Positions 27,389 to 35,847 of a stretch of DNA of 64,000 bases are shown piece after piece; positions within the stretch are counted from its first letter, which is position 1; each line of letters begins with the position of its first letter. This DNA comes from Quadrisphaera setariae. GTDB taxonomy: Bacteria; Actinomycetota; Actinomycetes; Actinomycetales; Quadrisphaeraceae. Both the position numbers and the translations under genes were made by a program. The stretch covers positions 62,001-126,000 of the forward strand of contig NZ_VKAC01000007.1 in the NCBI RefSeq assembly GCF_008041935.1, given 5' to 3'. The notes beneath the pieces were generated by a model. The model had not been told where the DNA came from. It ran no database searches and was given only the letters and a program-made list of their open reading frames with translations.

Positions 27389-28210
27389 TCAGGCGCCCGA
27401 GGGGACCCCCGGGACCTCGGGCCGGTGGCCGGTCGCCACGAGGAAGGTGGCGTCCACGTCGTCACCGCCGGCCAGGCCCGAGAGGTACAGGTCCCGCACG
27501 CGCGCCACCTGCGCCGCCGCCAGGCCCGACAGCAGACCGCGGAAGCCGGACCCGAGCACCAGCAGCCACAGCTCCTCGGCGGAAGCGGGCACGGCGTGGG
27601 GGTGACGGGTGACGACGACGTCGTCCAGACCTCGGGCCCCGACCCACGCGGCGAGAGCGGCTCCCTCTCCGAGCTGCTGGGCGGCGGCCGAGGCCGACCA
27701 GGCGGGCAGCGCCTCCTCCCGGACCGCGGCGACCGCCTCCACGAGCGCTCGCCCCGCGACCGCGAGCGCGCCGGTGGCCCACGTGGTGATCACCACCCTC
27801 CCGCCCGGGCGGGCGCACCGCACGAGGTGCTCGGTGCCCGCCGCGGGATCGAGGAGGAAGAAGACGCCGAGCACGCCCTGGACGAGGTCGTACCCGCGCC
27901 CCGGCCACGCGGTGGCGTCGGCGGTGTGCGCCTCGAGGCAGGGGAGACCACCCGCGGACCGGGCAGCCTGCTGGAGCTGGGCCACGGCGGCTGACGAGAC
28001 GTCGACGGCGTCGACGGCGCCCGCCGGTCCGACGGCGGCCGCCGCCAGGAGCGCCGAGGGGCCGGTGCCGCAGCAGGCGTCCAGCACGCGCTCCCCCGCG
28101 GCAGGGGCGCTGCGGGCGACGGTCGCGGCCGCCACCGGCTCCCACAGCAGCGGAGCCAGCAGCACGGCGTCGGCGGCAGCCGCGTCGAAGGCGCCGGGTC
28201 CGGCGCTCAC
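27389..28210 (-). CDS. Class I SAM-dependent methyltransferase in the Zur-boxed zinc operon
   Basis: The 273-residue methyltransferase has the SAM-binding motif I ERVLDACCGTGPSALLAAAA, motif II-like AVDAVDVSSAAVAQLQQAAR, and RCARPGGRVVITTWATGALA. The remainder fits UbiE/COQ5-like small-molecule methyltransferases. GTG 28210 overlaps the ZnuA-like stop (GTGA), so it is the third gene of the zinc operon and should be expressed with it. The acceptor is unknown. Possibilities include modification of a zinc ligand or a housekeeping role taken over under zinc limitation; neither is shown. Confidence 0.83.
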   Translation of the reverse strand: MSAGPGAFDAAAADAVLLAPLLWEPVAAATVARSAPAAGERVLDACCGTGPSALLAAAAVGPAGAVDAVDVSSAAVAQLQQAARSAGGLPCLEAHTADATAWPGRGYDLVQGVLGVFFLLDPAAGTEHLVRCARPGGRVVITTWATGALAVAGRALVEAVAAVREEALPAWSASAAAQQLGEGAALAAWVGARGLDDVVVTRHPHAVPASAEELWLLVLGSGFRGLLSGLAAAQVARVRDLYLSGLAGGDDVDATFLVATGHRPEVPGVPSGA

Positions 28211-29097
28211 GAGCAGACCAGCCCGTCGGTGAGCGCCCGCAGGTTGGCGTCGGCGGTCGCGACGAGGTCGGCCCCGGGCTCGCGGGCGCTCTCCATGGGG
28301 TCCAGCACACCGGTCGCCGTCCCCAGCCGCGAGGCGAGGGCGCGGGTGACGGCGTCGGTGGCCTCGGTCTCGAAGTACAGGGTCCGCACGCCGGTGTCCT
28401 GGACCTGCTCGACGACCGCCCGCAGGCGCGCCGGGGTGGGTTCCACCTCGGGGTCGAGGCCCGCGACGCCGAGCTGCTGGAGCCCGTACCGGTCGGCCAG
28501 GTAGCCGAACGCCTCGTGCGAGGTGACCAGCGAGGCGCCGCGGCAGGGAGCGAGGCCGTCGGCGTAGCGCTGGTCGAGGGCGGTCAGGTCGGTGCGCAGC
28601 TGGGCGGCGCGCTGGCGGTAGCCGTCGGCGCGGTCGGGGTCCGCTGCAGCCAGCGCGCCGGCGACCTCGTCGCCGACGTCGGCCAGTCGCAGCGGGTCGA
28701 GCCAGAAGTGCAGGTCGTCGCCGTCCAGCGCAGCGGCCTCGGTCACGTCGACGACGCGCTCGGGTGCGGCGTCCGACAGCGCGGCGTCGACGCCCGCCTG
28801 CAGGCCGGGCAGCGCCACCACCAGGTCGGCCCGGGACAGCCGAAGCGCCTGCGACGGGGCGAGCTCGGCCTCGTGGACGTCCGTGCCCGCAGACAGGGCG
28901 CTGGTGGCGGTCGCGTCGTCGCCGGCGATCCGCTCGGTGACGTACTGCAGCGGGTAGGCGGCGGTGACGACGTCGAGCCGCTCGTCGGCAGGGGCGTCGT
29001 CCTGCGGAGGGGCGCCGGAGCAGGCGGTGAGCAGCAGCAGCGCCGCCGCCGCCGAGGTGGCGACGGCGGCGCTGGACACCCGCGGGGTGAGGGTCAC
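28207..29097 (-). CDS. Zinc ABC transporter substrate-binding lipoprotein (ZnuA/AztC-like)
   Basis: The 296-residue lipoprotein has a signal peptide ending in a lipobox (AAAALLLLTACSGAPP). The cluster A-I fold carries the three metal-ligand histidines in SAGTDVHEAELAPSQALRLS, DGDDLHFWLDPLRLADVG and LVTSHEAFGYLADRYGLQQL. It lacks the long His-rich loop of classical ZnuA, as in AztC, which receives zinc from AztD. It should bind zinc outside the membrane and pass it to an ABC permease. That permease and its ATPase are not adjacent. It is coupled by overlaps to the genes on both sides. Confidence 0.9.
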   Translation of the reverse strand: MTLTPRVSSAAVATSAAAALLLLTACSGAPPQDDAPADERLDVVTAAYPLQYVTERIAGDDATATSALSAGTDVHEAELAPSQALRLSRADLVVALPGLQAGVDAALSDAAPERVVDVTEAAALDGDDLHFWLDPLRLADVGDEVAGALAAADPDRADGYRQRAAQLRTDLTALDQRYADGLAPCRGASLVTSHEAFGYLADRYGLQQLGVAGLDPEVEPTPARLRAVVEQVQDTGVRTLYFETEATDAVTRALASRLGTATGVLDPMESAREPGADLVATADANLRALTDGLVCS

Positions 29098-30428
29098 GCC
29101 GAGGCGGTCTCGTGGTCGTGGGCGTGGTCGCCGCCGTGCGGGGCCTCACCGGTGGCGATGGCCAGCTCGTCGGGGACGACGTCGAGCGCACCCGTGGCGA
29201 AGACCTCGCCGGTGGCGACGTCGACCGCGTGGACCTGCCGGGTCGCGGGCTCGGTGACGTAGGCGGTGCCCTCGTGGACGCGGATGGCGGGTCGTGGCTC
29301 CTGCCAGTCCTCCGGCTCCTCCCACGGCGCGACCACGGGGACGGACCGGACCACGGCGGCGGTGGCGGGGTCGATGACGTGGATCGAGCCGTCGGTGCCC
29401 AGCACCAGCGCTTCGCCGTCGTCACCGCGGGCGAGCGAGCGGAAGGTGTAGGAGGAGGGCAGGTCCACCAGGCGCATCGAGGCGTCGCGGGTGTCGATGA
29501 TGGAGACCCGGGTCGGGCGCTCGAGGGTCTCGGCCTCGGCGGCGGCGCCGTCGGACTTGTAGTCGCCCAGCACGAACGGCGACTCCTCGTGGCCCGCCTG
29601 GTTGCCGATGCGGCCGTAGGCGTCGGGGGCCTGCGCCTTGGTGGTGGTCCCGCTCTGGCCGCCGGTGTGCACGAGCACGCCGTCCTTGCAGCCGATGACG
29701 ACGGCCTCGTCGGCAGCGACGGCCTCGCCGTGCACGCCAGGGCAGGAGTCGTTGCGGCTGACCTCCGCCCCGGCGGCGTCCAGCACCCGGATGCCGGTCC
29801 GGGCGTCCTCGGTGCCCTCGGAGACGACGTAGGAGCCGTCGGAGAGCTGCACCGCCACGCCGTGGTGGGCTGCGGGCGTCCTCAGCTCGGTGCGCGCTGC
29901 GGCGGGGTCGGCGACGTCGGCGGAGTCGACGGTGGTGAACGCGCCGGTGCCGTCGTCGAAGAAGACCGTGCGCCCCTCGTGGACGACGACGTGCCCGGGC
30001 TTGGTGGCGGTGTAGGAGACGTCGGTCAGGGCGGGGGCTGCGGTCCAGTGGTGGTCGTGGTCGCCGTGGGGCTCGGCCCAGGTCCCGGCGTCGAGCAGCC
30101 GGAACCCGCCGCTGCCGCTGACCGCCACGTGCCGCCCGTCACCGGCGGGGTTGACCCGCAGGTAGCCGTCCTGCTGGACCTCGCCGACGGGCTCCAGGGT
30201 GGTGGCGTCCAGCACGGTCAGGCCGCCGCGGTGGGTGAGGACCAGGCGCGGGGTGGAGGCGGCCTGCTCCGTGGGCGCGGCAGCAGCGGACGTCGGAGCC
30301 GTGGAAGGCGCTGCAGCGTCGACGGCGGCCGGTGAGGCGCCGCAACCGGCGAGGACGAGCGGGAGGACGGTCAGGGGGGTGAGGGCGAGGAGGCGGCGGT
30401 GCCGCCCGGCCCGGGGATGGGTGAGCAC
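29094..30428 (-). CDS. aztD: AztD-like zinc metallochaperone lipoprotein
   Basis: The 444-residue secreted beta-propeller-like protein has a lipoprotein signal (RRLLALTPLTVLPLVLAGCG). It contains repeated YVTN-like blades (LVLTHRGGLTVLDATTLEPV, RVSIIDTRDASMRLVDLPSS, SIHVIDPATAAVVRSVPVVA). His-rich zinc sites appear at AEPHGDHDHHWTAAP and at the C-terminus (APHGGDHAHDHETASA). This pattern fits AztD, the chaperone that loads AztC. GTG 30428 is chosen because it starts the signal peptide; ATG 30467 would place the Zur operator inside the gene. It is first in the operon, just downstream of the Zur box. Confidence 0.85.
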   Translation of the reverse strand: MLTHPRAGRHRRLLALTPLTVLPLVLAGCGASPAAVDAAAPSTAPTSAAAAPTEQAASTPRLVLTHRGGLTVLDATTLEPVGEVQQDGYLRVNPAGDGRHVAVSGSGGFRLLDAGTWAEPHGDHDHHWTAAPALTDVSYTATKPGHVVVHEGRTVFFDDGTGAFTTVDSADVADPAAARTELRTPAAHHGVAVQLSDGSYVVSEGTEDARTGIRVLDAAGAEVSRNDSCPGVHGEAVAADEAVVIGCKDGVLVHTGGQSGTTTKAQAPDAYGRIGNQAGHEESPFVLGDYKSDGAAAEAETLERPTRVSIIDTRDASMRLVDLPSSYTFRSLARGDDGEALVLGTDGSIHVIDPATAAVVRSVPVVAPWEEPEDWQEPRPAIRVHEGTAYVTEPATRQVHAVDVATGEVFATGALDVVPDELAIATGEAPHGGDHAHDHETASA

Positions 30429-30448
30429 GGCGACGACGGTAGCTTTAA

Positions 30449-30463
30449 TGAGAATGATTCTCA
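30449..30463. promoter_or_regulatory. Zur box in the aztD-DUF1028 divergent region
   Basis: TGAGAATGATTCTCA is a 15-bp palindrome with one central mismatch, closely resembling the actinobacterial Zur operator TGAAAATGATTTTCA. It lies 21 bases upstream of the aztD GTG and 50 bases before the divergent DUF1028 gene. Zinc-loaded Zur should repress aztD, the ZnuA-like gene and the methyltransferase, and possibly the divergent gene. Confidence 0.87.
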
Positions 30464-30512
30464 ACATTGTTGTTGCGCTGCGACCGACCCGCTGTGAGGC
30501 AGAGTCACAGCC

Positions 30513-31440
30513 ATGACGCTGTCGATCGTCGCCCGCTGCGAGGAGACCGGCCGGTTCGGCTACGCCGTGGCGTCGTGCTGCCTGGCCGTCGGCACGCGCG
30601 TCGGCGCCGCGCGCCCGGGCGTCGGTGCGGTCGCCGTGCAGGACGGCGGCTGGCTGCACTGGCGCGACGCGCTCCTCGACCTGCTCGACCGCGGACTGGC
30701 CCCCGCCGAGGCCACCGCGATGATCGCGCTGTCCGACGATGCTCCGGCGAGCCAGCTCGCCGCCGTCGGCGCCACCGGCCCGGCGGCGGCATTCACCGGT
30801 CCGAGCAGCACGCCGATCACCAGCCACCTCGTGCGCGGCGGTGTCAGCGCTCAGGCGAACACGATGGCCGTCCCCGGCGTCCCCGAGACCCTGGTCGATG
30901 CCTTCACCAGCGCCGACGGCCCCCTCGAGCACCGCCTCGTCGCGGCGCTCCTGGCCGCCGACGCCCTCGGCGACCACGGCCCGGACCACCGGGGCCGCCA
31001 GTCCGCCGCCGTGCGCGTGGTGCCCGCGGAGCGCGGCCGGGTCCCCACCGGGGACGCCGACGACCCCCACGTCGACCTCCGCGTCGACGACTCCGCCCGT
31101 CCCACCCAGGACCTCGCCCGCCTGCTCGACGTCCACCGGGCCCACCGCCACCTCATCGCCTCCGGGTCGGCCCTGGACGACGACGAGCGCCTCGCGCACG
31201 TCCGCCGGGCGGCTGAGGTGGTGCCCGGCGAGCGGGTGGTCGCTCCCCTGCTGGCCATCCGCACCGCGCTGGCCGGAGACGCAGACACCGCCCGGGTCCT
31301 GCTGCACGAGGCCGCCAGCGCCAACCCCGCCACGTGGCAGTGGGCCGCCCGCAGCGCCGAGCGCGCTGCCGCAGCCGGCAGTCCCGGGGCGGAGGTGCTC
31401 GCGGCGCTCGTGCGCGAGCAGGCACCCCCCACCCGCCTGA
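30513..31440 (+). CDS. DUF1028 (Ntn-hydrolase-like) protein with an uncertain 3' end
   Basis: The N-terminus (TLSIVARCEETGRFGYAVAS, CCLAVGTRVGAARPGVGAVA) is the DUF1028 hallmark; the family has an Ntn-hydrolase fold and unknown activity. ATG 30513 has CAGAGT 7 bases upstream. The frame as given does not stop until 32402 and would run through two other genes. Conserved-looking sequence ends near LAALVREQAPP at about 31430. Dropping one C from the run at 31425-31430 gives a TGA at 31438-31440, the end used here. Treat the end as provisional. It may share Zur control with the divergent operon. Confidence 0.65.
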
Positions 31441-31587
31441 CGACCACGCGGCTGAGCGCCACCTCGTCAGCGCCCGAGCCGCGCCGGCGTGGGGACGCGC
31501 GCCCGCACATGACGGGACACCGACGTCCACCTGGGAGCAGACCGGTCTCGGCGAGCGGATCGTGTCCGACAGGATCACGCTGCAGAC

Positions 31588-31746
31588 ATGAAGATCCTGC
31601 TGATCATCCTGTGCTTCTTCTTCCCGTTCATCGCGGTGCTCATCAAGGACGGCCTGAGCCCCCGCGTGCTCATCGCCTTCCTGCTGCAGCTGCTCGGCCA
31701 CATCCCGGGCGTGATCTACGGGATCCTCGTCGTCACGCGCGACTGA
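31588..31746 (+). CDS. YqaE/Pmp3 family small membrane protein
   Basis: The 52-residue protein MKILLIILCFFFPFIAVLIK continues DGLSPRVLIAFLLQLLGHIP and GVIYGILVVTRD. It has two membrane helices and the Pmp3/YqaE proteolipid pattern (stress-associated, proposed to affect membrane potential). It lies in a different frame from the overlapping open DUF1028 frame, which supports the view that the DUF1028 gene really ends earlier. ATG 31588 is the only start. No strong ribosome-binding site is seen. Confidence 0.85.
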   Translation: MKILLIILCFFFPFIAVLIKDGLSPRVLIAFLLQLLGHIPGVIYGILVVTRD

Positions 31747-31894
31747 TCTCCGGCGAGGCGCCCGAGGCTCGGGCGGTGCGGGTGACAGGCTCCGGAGCCA
31801 CGCTCGCACCGCCCGCCAGGACCGGCCCCAGCTCGACCTGTGCGGGTCGTGTGGAGGGACCGTGCAGATCCGCCTGCTCGACCGCACCGGCGCC

Positions 31895-31900
31895 TAGCGT
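31895..31900 (+). promoter_or_regulatory. -10 element of a near-leaderless promoter
   Basis: TAGCGT is followed by 7 bases and GTG 31908. It separates the downstream membrane-protein gene from the open frame that runs through it from the DUF1028 gene. Confidence 0.5.
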
Positions 31901-31907
31901 CCGGTCC

Positions 31908-32402
31908 GTGATCCCCACCAGGCACCGCGCCCTGCGCGCAGCGCTGCTGCTCGTCCCCGCCGTCGTCGTCGCCGGGCTCCTCGGGGTGCACCGCCTCGGG
32001 GTGGTCTCGGCGCAGACCGCCCCCGACCTCGAGCCGCTGCGCGTCCCGCTCGACCTCGCCGCCGCCGGCGGCGGCGCCCTCGTCCTGGTCGCGGCGGCGC
32101 TCTCCTGGCGGTACTCCCACCTCGCCACCGCAACTGACCGACCGACCGAGCAGGCGGTGCGCGCGCTGCGGCGCCTGCGCCTGGCCGTCGCCGTCGTCGG
32201 CCTGCACCTGGCGGTCTGCACCGTCGGCATGAGCGCGGTGCTCGACCGGCGCGGGTACGGGATGCCCGGCCTGTGGCTGCTCGCGCTGCTCGCCGAGGCA
32301 GGGCTGGCGGCCCTCGTCGTCGGGCTGGGCCGCACGCAGCGCGAGGCGCGCACGCAGGTGGCCTACGACCGTCGCACCGGGCGGGTGCCCCAGCCCCGGT
32401 AG
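31908..32402 (+). CDS. Hypothetical four-helix membrane protein
   Basis: The 164-residue protein has four hydrophobic segments: ALLLVPAVVVAGLLGVHRLG, LAAAGGGALVLVAAALSW, RLAVAVVGLHLAVCTVGMSA and LWLLALLAEAGLAALVVGLG. A basic tail (QREARTQVAYDRRTGRVPQP) ends the protein. Function is not recognised. The start at GTG 31908 is supported by the TAGCGT -10 element and the onset of membrane-protein composition; the same frame is open upstream to 30513. It is followed by an aminotransferase gene after 32 bases. Confidence 0.65.
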   Translation: MIPTRHRALRAALLLVPAVVVAGLLGVHRLGVVSAQTAPDLEPLRVPLDLAAAGGGALVLVAAALSWRYSHLATATDRPTEQAVRALRRLRLAVAVVGLHLAVCTVGMSAVLDRRGYGMPGLWLLALLAEAGLAALVVGLGRTQREARTQVAYDRRTGRVPQPR

Positions 32403-32434
32403 GTCACGCAGCGTCGCGTGCCAGAGTTGGTCCT

Positions 32435-33664
32435 GTGAGCAGCGCACTCCGCCAGGCCGACCGTTTGCGCACGGTGCGCTACGACATCCGCGGTCCGCTG
32501 CTGCGCAGGGCCCGCGAGATCGAGGCCGCCGGCCACGAGGTGGTGAAGCTCAACATCGGCAACCCCGCCGCGTGGGGGCTGCAGGCCCCCGACGCCGTCG
32601 TCCGAGGTCTGGTCGAGCACATCAACGACGCTGAGGGCTACAGCGACGCCCGCGGCATCCTGTCCGCCCGCGAGGCGGTGTCTGACTACTACACCGGGCG
32701 TGGCGTGGTCGGCGTCGGGCCGGACCACGTGATGCTCGGCAACGGGGTGTCCGAGCTCATCGTCATGACGCTGCAGGCCCTGCTCGACCCGGGCGACCAG
32801 GTGCTGGTCCCCTCCCCCGACTACCCGCTGTGGACCGGCGCGGTGCGCCTGTCCGGCGGCACGGCCGTGCACTACCGCTGCGACGAGGAAGACGGCTGGC
32901 AGCCGGACGTCGCCGACGTCGCCGCCAAGGTCACCCCGGCCACCAAGGCGCTGGTGATCATCAACCCGAACAACCCCACGGGTGCGGTGTACTCGCGGGA
33001 GACCCTGCTGGCGCTGCTGGACGTCGCCCGCCAGCACGGGCTGCTGGTGCTGGCCGACGAGATCTACGACCACATCCTCTTCGGCTCCCCCGACGCCCCG
33101 GTCGTCCACGAGCACGCCGCGGCGCTCGCGCCCGACCTCGTGGTGCTGACGATGTGCGGGCTCTCCAAGAACCACCGCGCGGCCGGTTTCCGGTCGGCGT
33201 GGCTGGCGATCTCCGGTCCGCGCGAGCGCGCCGCCGACTACCTCGACGGCCTCGAGCTGCTCGCCAACATGCGCATGTGCCCCAACGTGCCCGCGCAGCA
33301 CGCGGTGGCCTCGGCGCTGGCGGACCGCGCCAGCATCGACCCGCTCCTCTCGCCGGGCGGCCGGCTGCGCGAGCAGCGCGACCACGCGCTGCGGCGCCTC
33401 AACGCCATCCCCGGCGTCTCGTGCGTGGAGCCCCGGGGGGCGCTGTACCTCTTCGCCAGGCTCGACCGCGCGGTCTACCCCGTCGACGACGACGAGGCGC
33501 TGGTCATGGACCTCCTCAACGCCGAGCACCTGCTCGTCACGCACGGAACGGGCTTCAACCTGCCCACGCCCGACCACCTGCGGATGGTGTTCCTGGCGCC
33601 GGTGGAGGTGCTGGACGACGCCGCCGACCGGCTGGAGAGGTTCCTCGCCGGGCGCCGGCGCTGA
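32435..33664 (+). CDS. PLP-dependent class I aminotransferase (AlaA-like)
   Basis: The 409-residue fold-type I aminotransferase opens VRYDIRGPLLRRAREIEAAG, HEVVKLNIGNPAAWGLQAPD. It has MLGNGVSELIVMTLQALLDP, INPNNPTGAVYSRETL and the Schiff-base lysine in LTMCGLSKNHRAAGFRSAWL, with an Arg for substrate carboxylate in HLRMVFLAP. The wording matches AlaA/YfbQ glutamate-pyruvate aminotransferases. GTG 32435 follows CAGAGT by 7 bases. The gene ends at an inverted repeat that probably terminates it and the convergent Ohr gene. Confidence 0.88.
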   Translation: MSSALRQADRLRTVRYDIRGPLLRRAREIEAAGHEVVKLNIGNPAAWGLQAPDAVVRGLVEHINDAEGYSDARGILSAREAVSDYYTGRGVVGVGPDHVMLGNGVSELIVMTLQALLDPGDQVLVPSPDYPLWTGAVRLSGGTAVHYRCDEEDGWQPDVADVAAKVTPATKALVIINPNNPTGAVYSRETLLALLDVARQHGLLVLADEIYDHILFGSPDAPVVHEHAAALAPDLVVLTMCGLSKNHRAAGFRSAWLAISGPRERAADYLDGLELLANMRMCPNVPAQHAVASALADRASIDPLLSPGGRLREQRDHALRRLNAIPGVSCVEPRGALYLFARLDRAVYPVDDDEALVMDLLNAEHLLVTHGTGFNLPTPDHLRMVFLAPVEVLDDAADRLERFLAGRRR

Positions 33665-33680
33665 TCCCGACCTGCCCGCC

Positions 33681-33718
33681 CGTGGTCATGGACGTCGCGC
33701 ACGACGCCCATGACCACG
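33681..33718. terminator. Hairpin between convergent aminotransferase and Ohr genes
   Basis: CGTGGTCATGG (33681-33691) and CCATGACCACG (33708-33718) form a perfect 11-bp stem with a 16-base loop, starting 17 bases after one gene and ending 13 bases before the other. It is the GTGATCATGG repeat with matching changes in both arms. A bidirectional terminator role is inferred. Confidence 0.55.
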
Positions 33719-33730
33719 AAGGGGTGGGGC

Positions 33731-34164
<434 letters not shown>

Positions 34165-34168
<4 letters not shown>

Positions 34169-34677
34169 GGGGTTCCTCCTGGGTGTTCCGGTGGGGAGAT
34201 CTGCTGCTCGAGCACGCGGCGGACCGCCGCCGTGCCGATGGCGAGGTGGCGCAGCTCGCTGTCGCTGAGCTGCGAGGTGACCTCGGCGCCGCGGGCCTGG
34301 AAGCTTCGGGCGATGCCGTCGGCCCACTCCAGGGTGCGCGGGGTGGGCTCCAGCCGCACCACGCGGCGGTCGCCGGGATCCGTGCTGCGCTGCAGGTAGC
34401 CGGCGTCGACGAGCCTGTCGACGACGCCGGAGACGGTGGGCGGCGAGACGCCGAGCCTGGCTCCGAGCGCGCGGCCCGTGGAGCCGCCGTCGGCGAGCAC
34501 CACGAGCAGGCACTTGAGCTGGACGATGGTCAGGGGCAGCGACAGCAGGTCGTCCAGGCCGGCCCTCAGGGCCAGGTGCTGGACGGCCTCCTGCTCGGCC
34601 AGCACCCGGGCCTCGAGGGCGGCGCGGTCCGGCGCAGCGGGGGCCGCCCCGGCGCTGTCGTCGTCCTCAGCGGTCAC
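34165..34677 (-). CDS. MarR family transcriptional regulator
   Basis: This 170-residue winged-helix protein has the recognition region VLADGGSTGRALGARLGVSP, PTVSGVVDRLVDAGYLQRST and the wing DPGDRRVVRLEPT, which is the MarR signature. It is directly coupled to ohr, so an OhrR role is likely. However, the N-terminal reactive cysteine of classical OhrR is absent; the only Cys lies in IVQLKCLLVVL, near residue 57. It could sense oxidant differently or another ligand. It likely binds the promoter of its own operon upstream of 35166. Confidence 0.87.
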
Positions 34678-34686
34678 GGCGAGGGG

Positions 34687-35166
34687 TCACGCTGCGGTGG
34701 TGCCGGACAGGACGGCGCGGGCGCGCTCCCCCAGGCCGGTGTCGGTGAGCACGTCGTAGGAGCCGGCGGCGAGGCTGCGGACGGAGCTGAAGTCGCGCTG
34801 CCCGCCGGTGGCCAGGTGGCCGAAGAAACCGAAGACGGCGCCCCAGAAGGCGCCGATGACCAGGCCGACCAGCAGCAGCGCTGAGAAGCCGCCCACGGAG
34901 AACAGCGCCATGAGCAGGCCGATGAAGAGGCCGAACCAGGCTCCGCTCGCGGCGCCGAGGCCGGTGGCGCGGGCCTTGGTGAGGCGGCCGGTGACCTGCT
35001 CGACGATGGTGACGTCGCGGCCCACGATGCGCACCGAGCCGACGGGGAACCCCGCGTCGGAGAGCGTGTCGACGGCGCGCTGCGCGTCGGCGTACTCGCG
35101 GTAGCGCCCGACGAGGTCCTCGGTCGCGGTGGGCGCGCTGACGGTGCTGTCGGTGGTCTGGGCCAT
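34687..35166 (-). CDS. General stress protein with YflT-like domain and two membrane helices
   Basis: The 159-residue protein has an N-terminal heat-induced stress domain (REYADAQRAVDTLSDAGFPV, GSVRIVGRDVTIVEQVTGRL), then a paired hydrophobic region (GLGAASGAWFGLFIGLLMAL, LLLVGLVIGAFWGAVFGFFG) and a soluble tail. Actinobacterial general stress proteins of this kind have no assigned activity. ATG 35166 has a strong GAGGAGG ribosome-binding site. It is followed after 9 bases by the MarR gene and heads the stress operon. Confidence 0.83.
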   Translation of the reverse strand: MAQTTDSTVSAPTATEDLVGRYREYADAQRAVDTLSDAGFPVGSVRIVGRDVTIVEQVTGRLTKARATGLGAASGAWFGLFIGLLMALFSVGGFSALLLVGLVIGAFWGAVFGFFGHLATGGQRDFSSVRSLAAGSYDVLTDTGLGERARAVLSGTTAA

Positions 35167-35217
35167 GCTTCCTCCTCGTGCGGGCCGCACGTCCCGACCT
35201 GGGTCGTGCGGGTTTCT

Positions 35218-35240
35218 ACTGTTCGCCTTCTACTAACAGT
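35218..35240. promoter_or_regulatory. Candidate operator upstream of the YflT-MarR-Ohr operon
   Basis: ACTGTT (35218-35223) and AACAGT (35235-35240) are exact inverse arms 11 bases apart. Overlapping direct repeats TTCTACT occur at 35214-35220 and 35228-35234. This AT-richer patch, 48 bases before the operon start, suits a MarR dimer, but binding is unproven. Confidence 0.35.
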
Positions 35241-35297
35241 GTTGCCCGCAGCAAGCATTCCCGCGCGTCGTTCCACCCCTCTCCCAGGGAGGTCCGG

Positions 35298-35829
35298 GTG
35301 TCCGTCCAGGCGAGCCTCCGCGAGCCGTCCGACGCCGACGCGTCCGCCGTCGGCGTCATGCACCTGCGCGCGTGGCACGAGACCTACGACGAGGCGCCCG
35401 GCCTCGACGCGGCCTGGGTGGACGAGCACATCGGCTTCATCGCCTCACCTGCCGCGGACGAGTTCCGGCGCCAGGTCCTCGCAGCGCAGCGCACTGACCC
35501 GGTCCGCACGCACTACCGCGTCGCGCCGGGGCGAGGAGGTGGTCGGCTTCGTGCACGCGTCCCTGCCCGCAGCAGAGGGCGACCACGGCGAGGCGGTCCT
35601 CGAGGCGCTGTACCTGCTCCGCTCCGAGCACGGGACCGGCCTGGCCGACAGGCTCCTGGGCAGCGCCCTGGGCTGGGCGGGCGGACGTGCGGTCAGGCTG
35701 GAGGTCTCACCGCTGAGCGTGCGCGCCGTGCCCTTCTACCGGCGTCACGGGTTCAGGCCGACGGGCGAGACGGGCGTCTTCCGCGACCGCGTGCCCACGC
35801 TGCGGATGCGCCGCCCCGTCGACCGCTGA
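35298..35829 (+). pseudogene. GNAT acetyltransferase with a one-base frameshift
   Basis: The first part (VQASLREPSDADASAVGVMH, LRAWHETYDEAPGLDAAWVD) and the second part (RGEEVVGFVHASLPAAEGDH, ALYLLRSEHGTGLADRLLGS, VSPLSVRAVPFYRRHGFRPT) are halves of one GNAT in adjacent frames. The switch is near 35523-35532 (GCGCCGGGGCG). Removing one base there restores a continuous gene of about 176 residues. GTG 35298 has GGGAGG upstream. It may be a recent real frameshift or a sequencing error; all domain motifs remain. Confidence 0.75.
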
Positions 35830-35847
35830 GGCGACCGCACCCGCCGG

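Noticed and set aside
30429-30467. ATG 30467 as the aztD start
   Set aside because: It would put the Zur operator inside the gene; GTG 30428 begins the lipoprotein signal directly.
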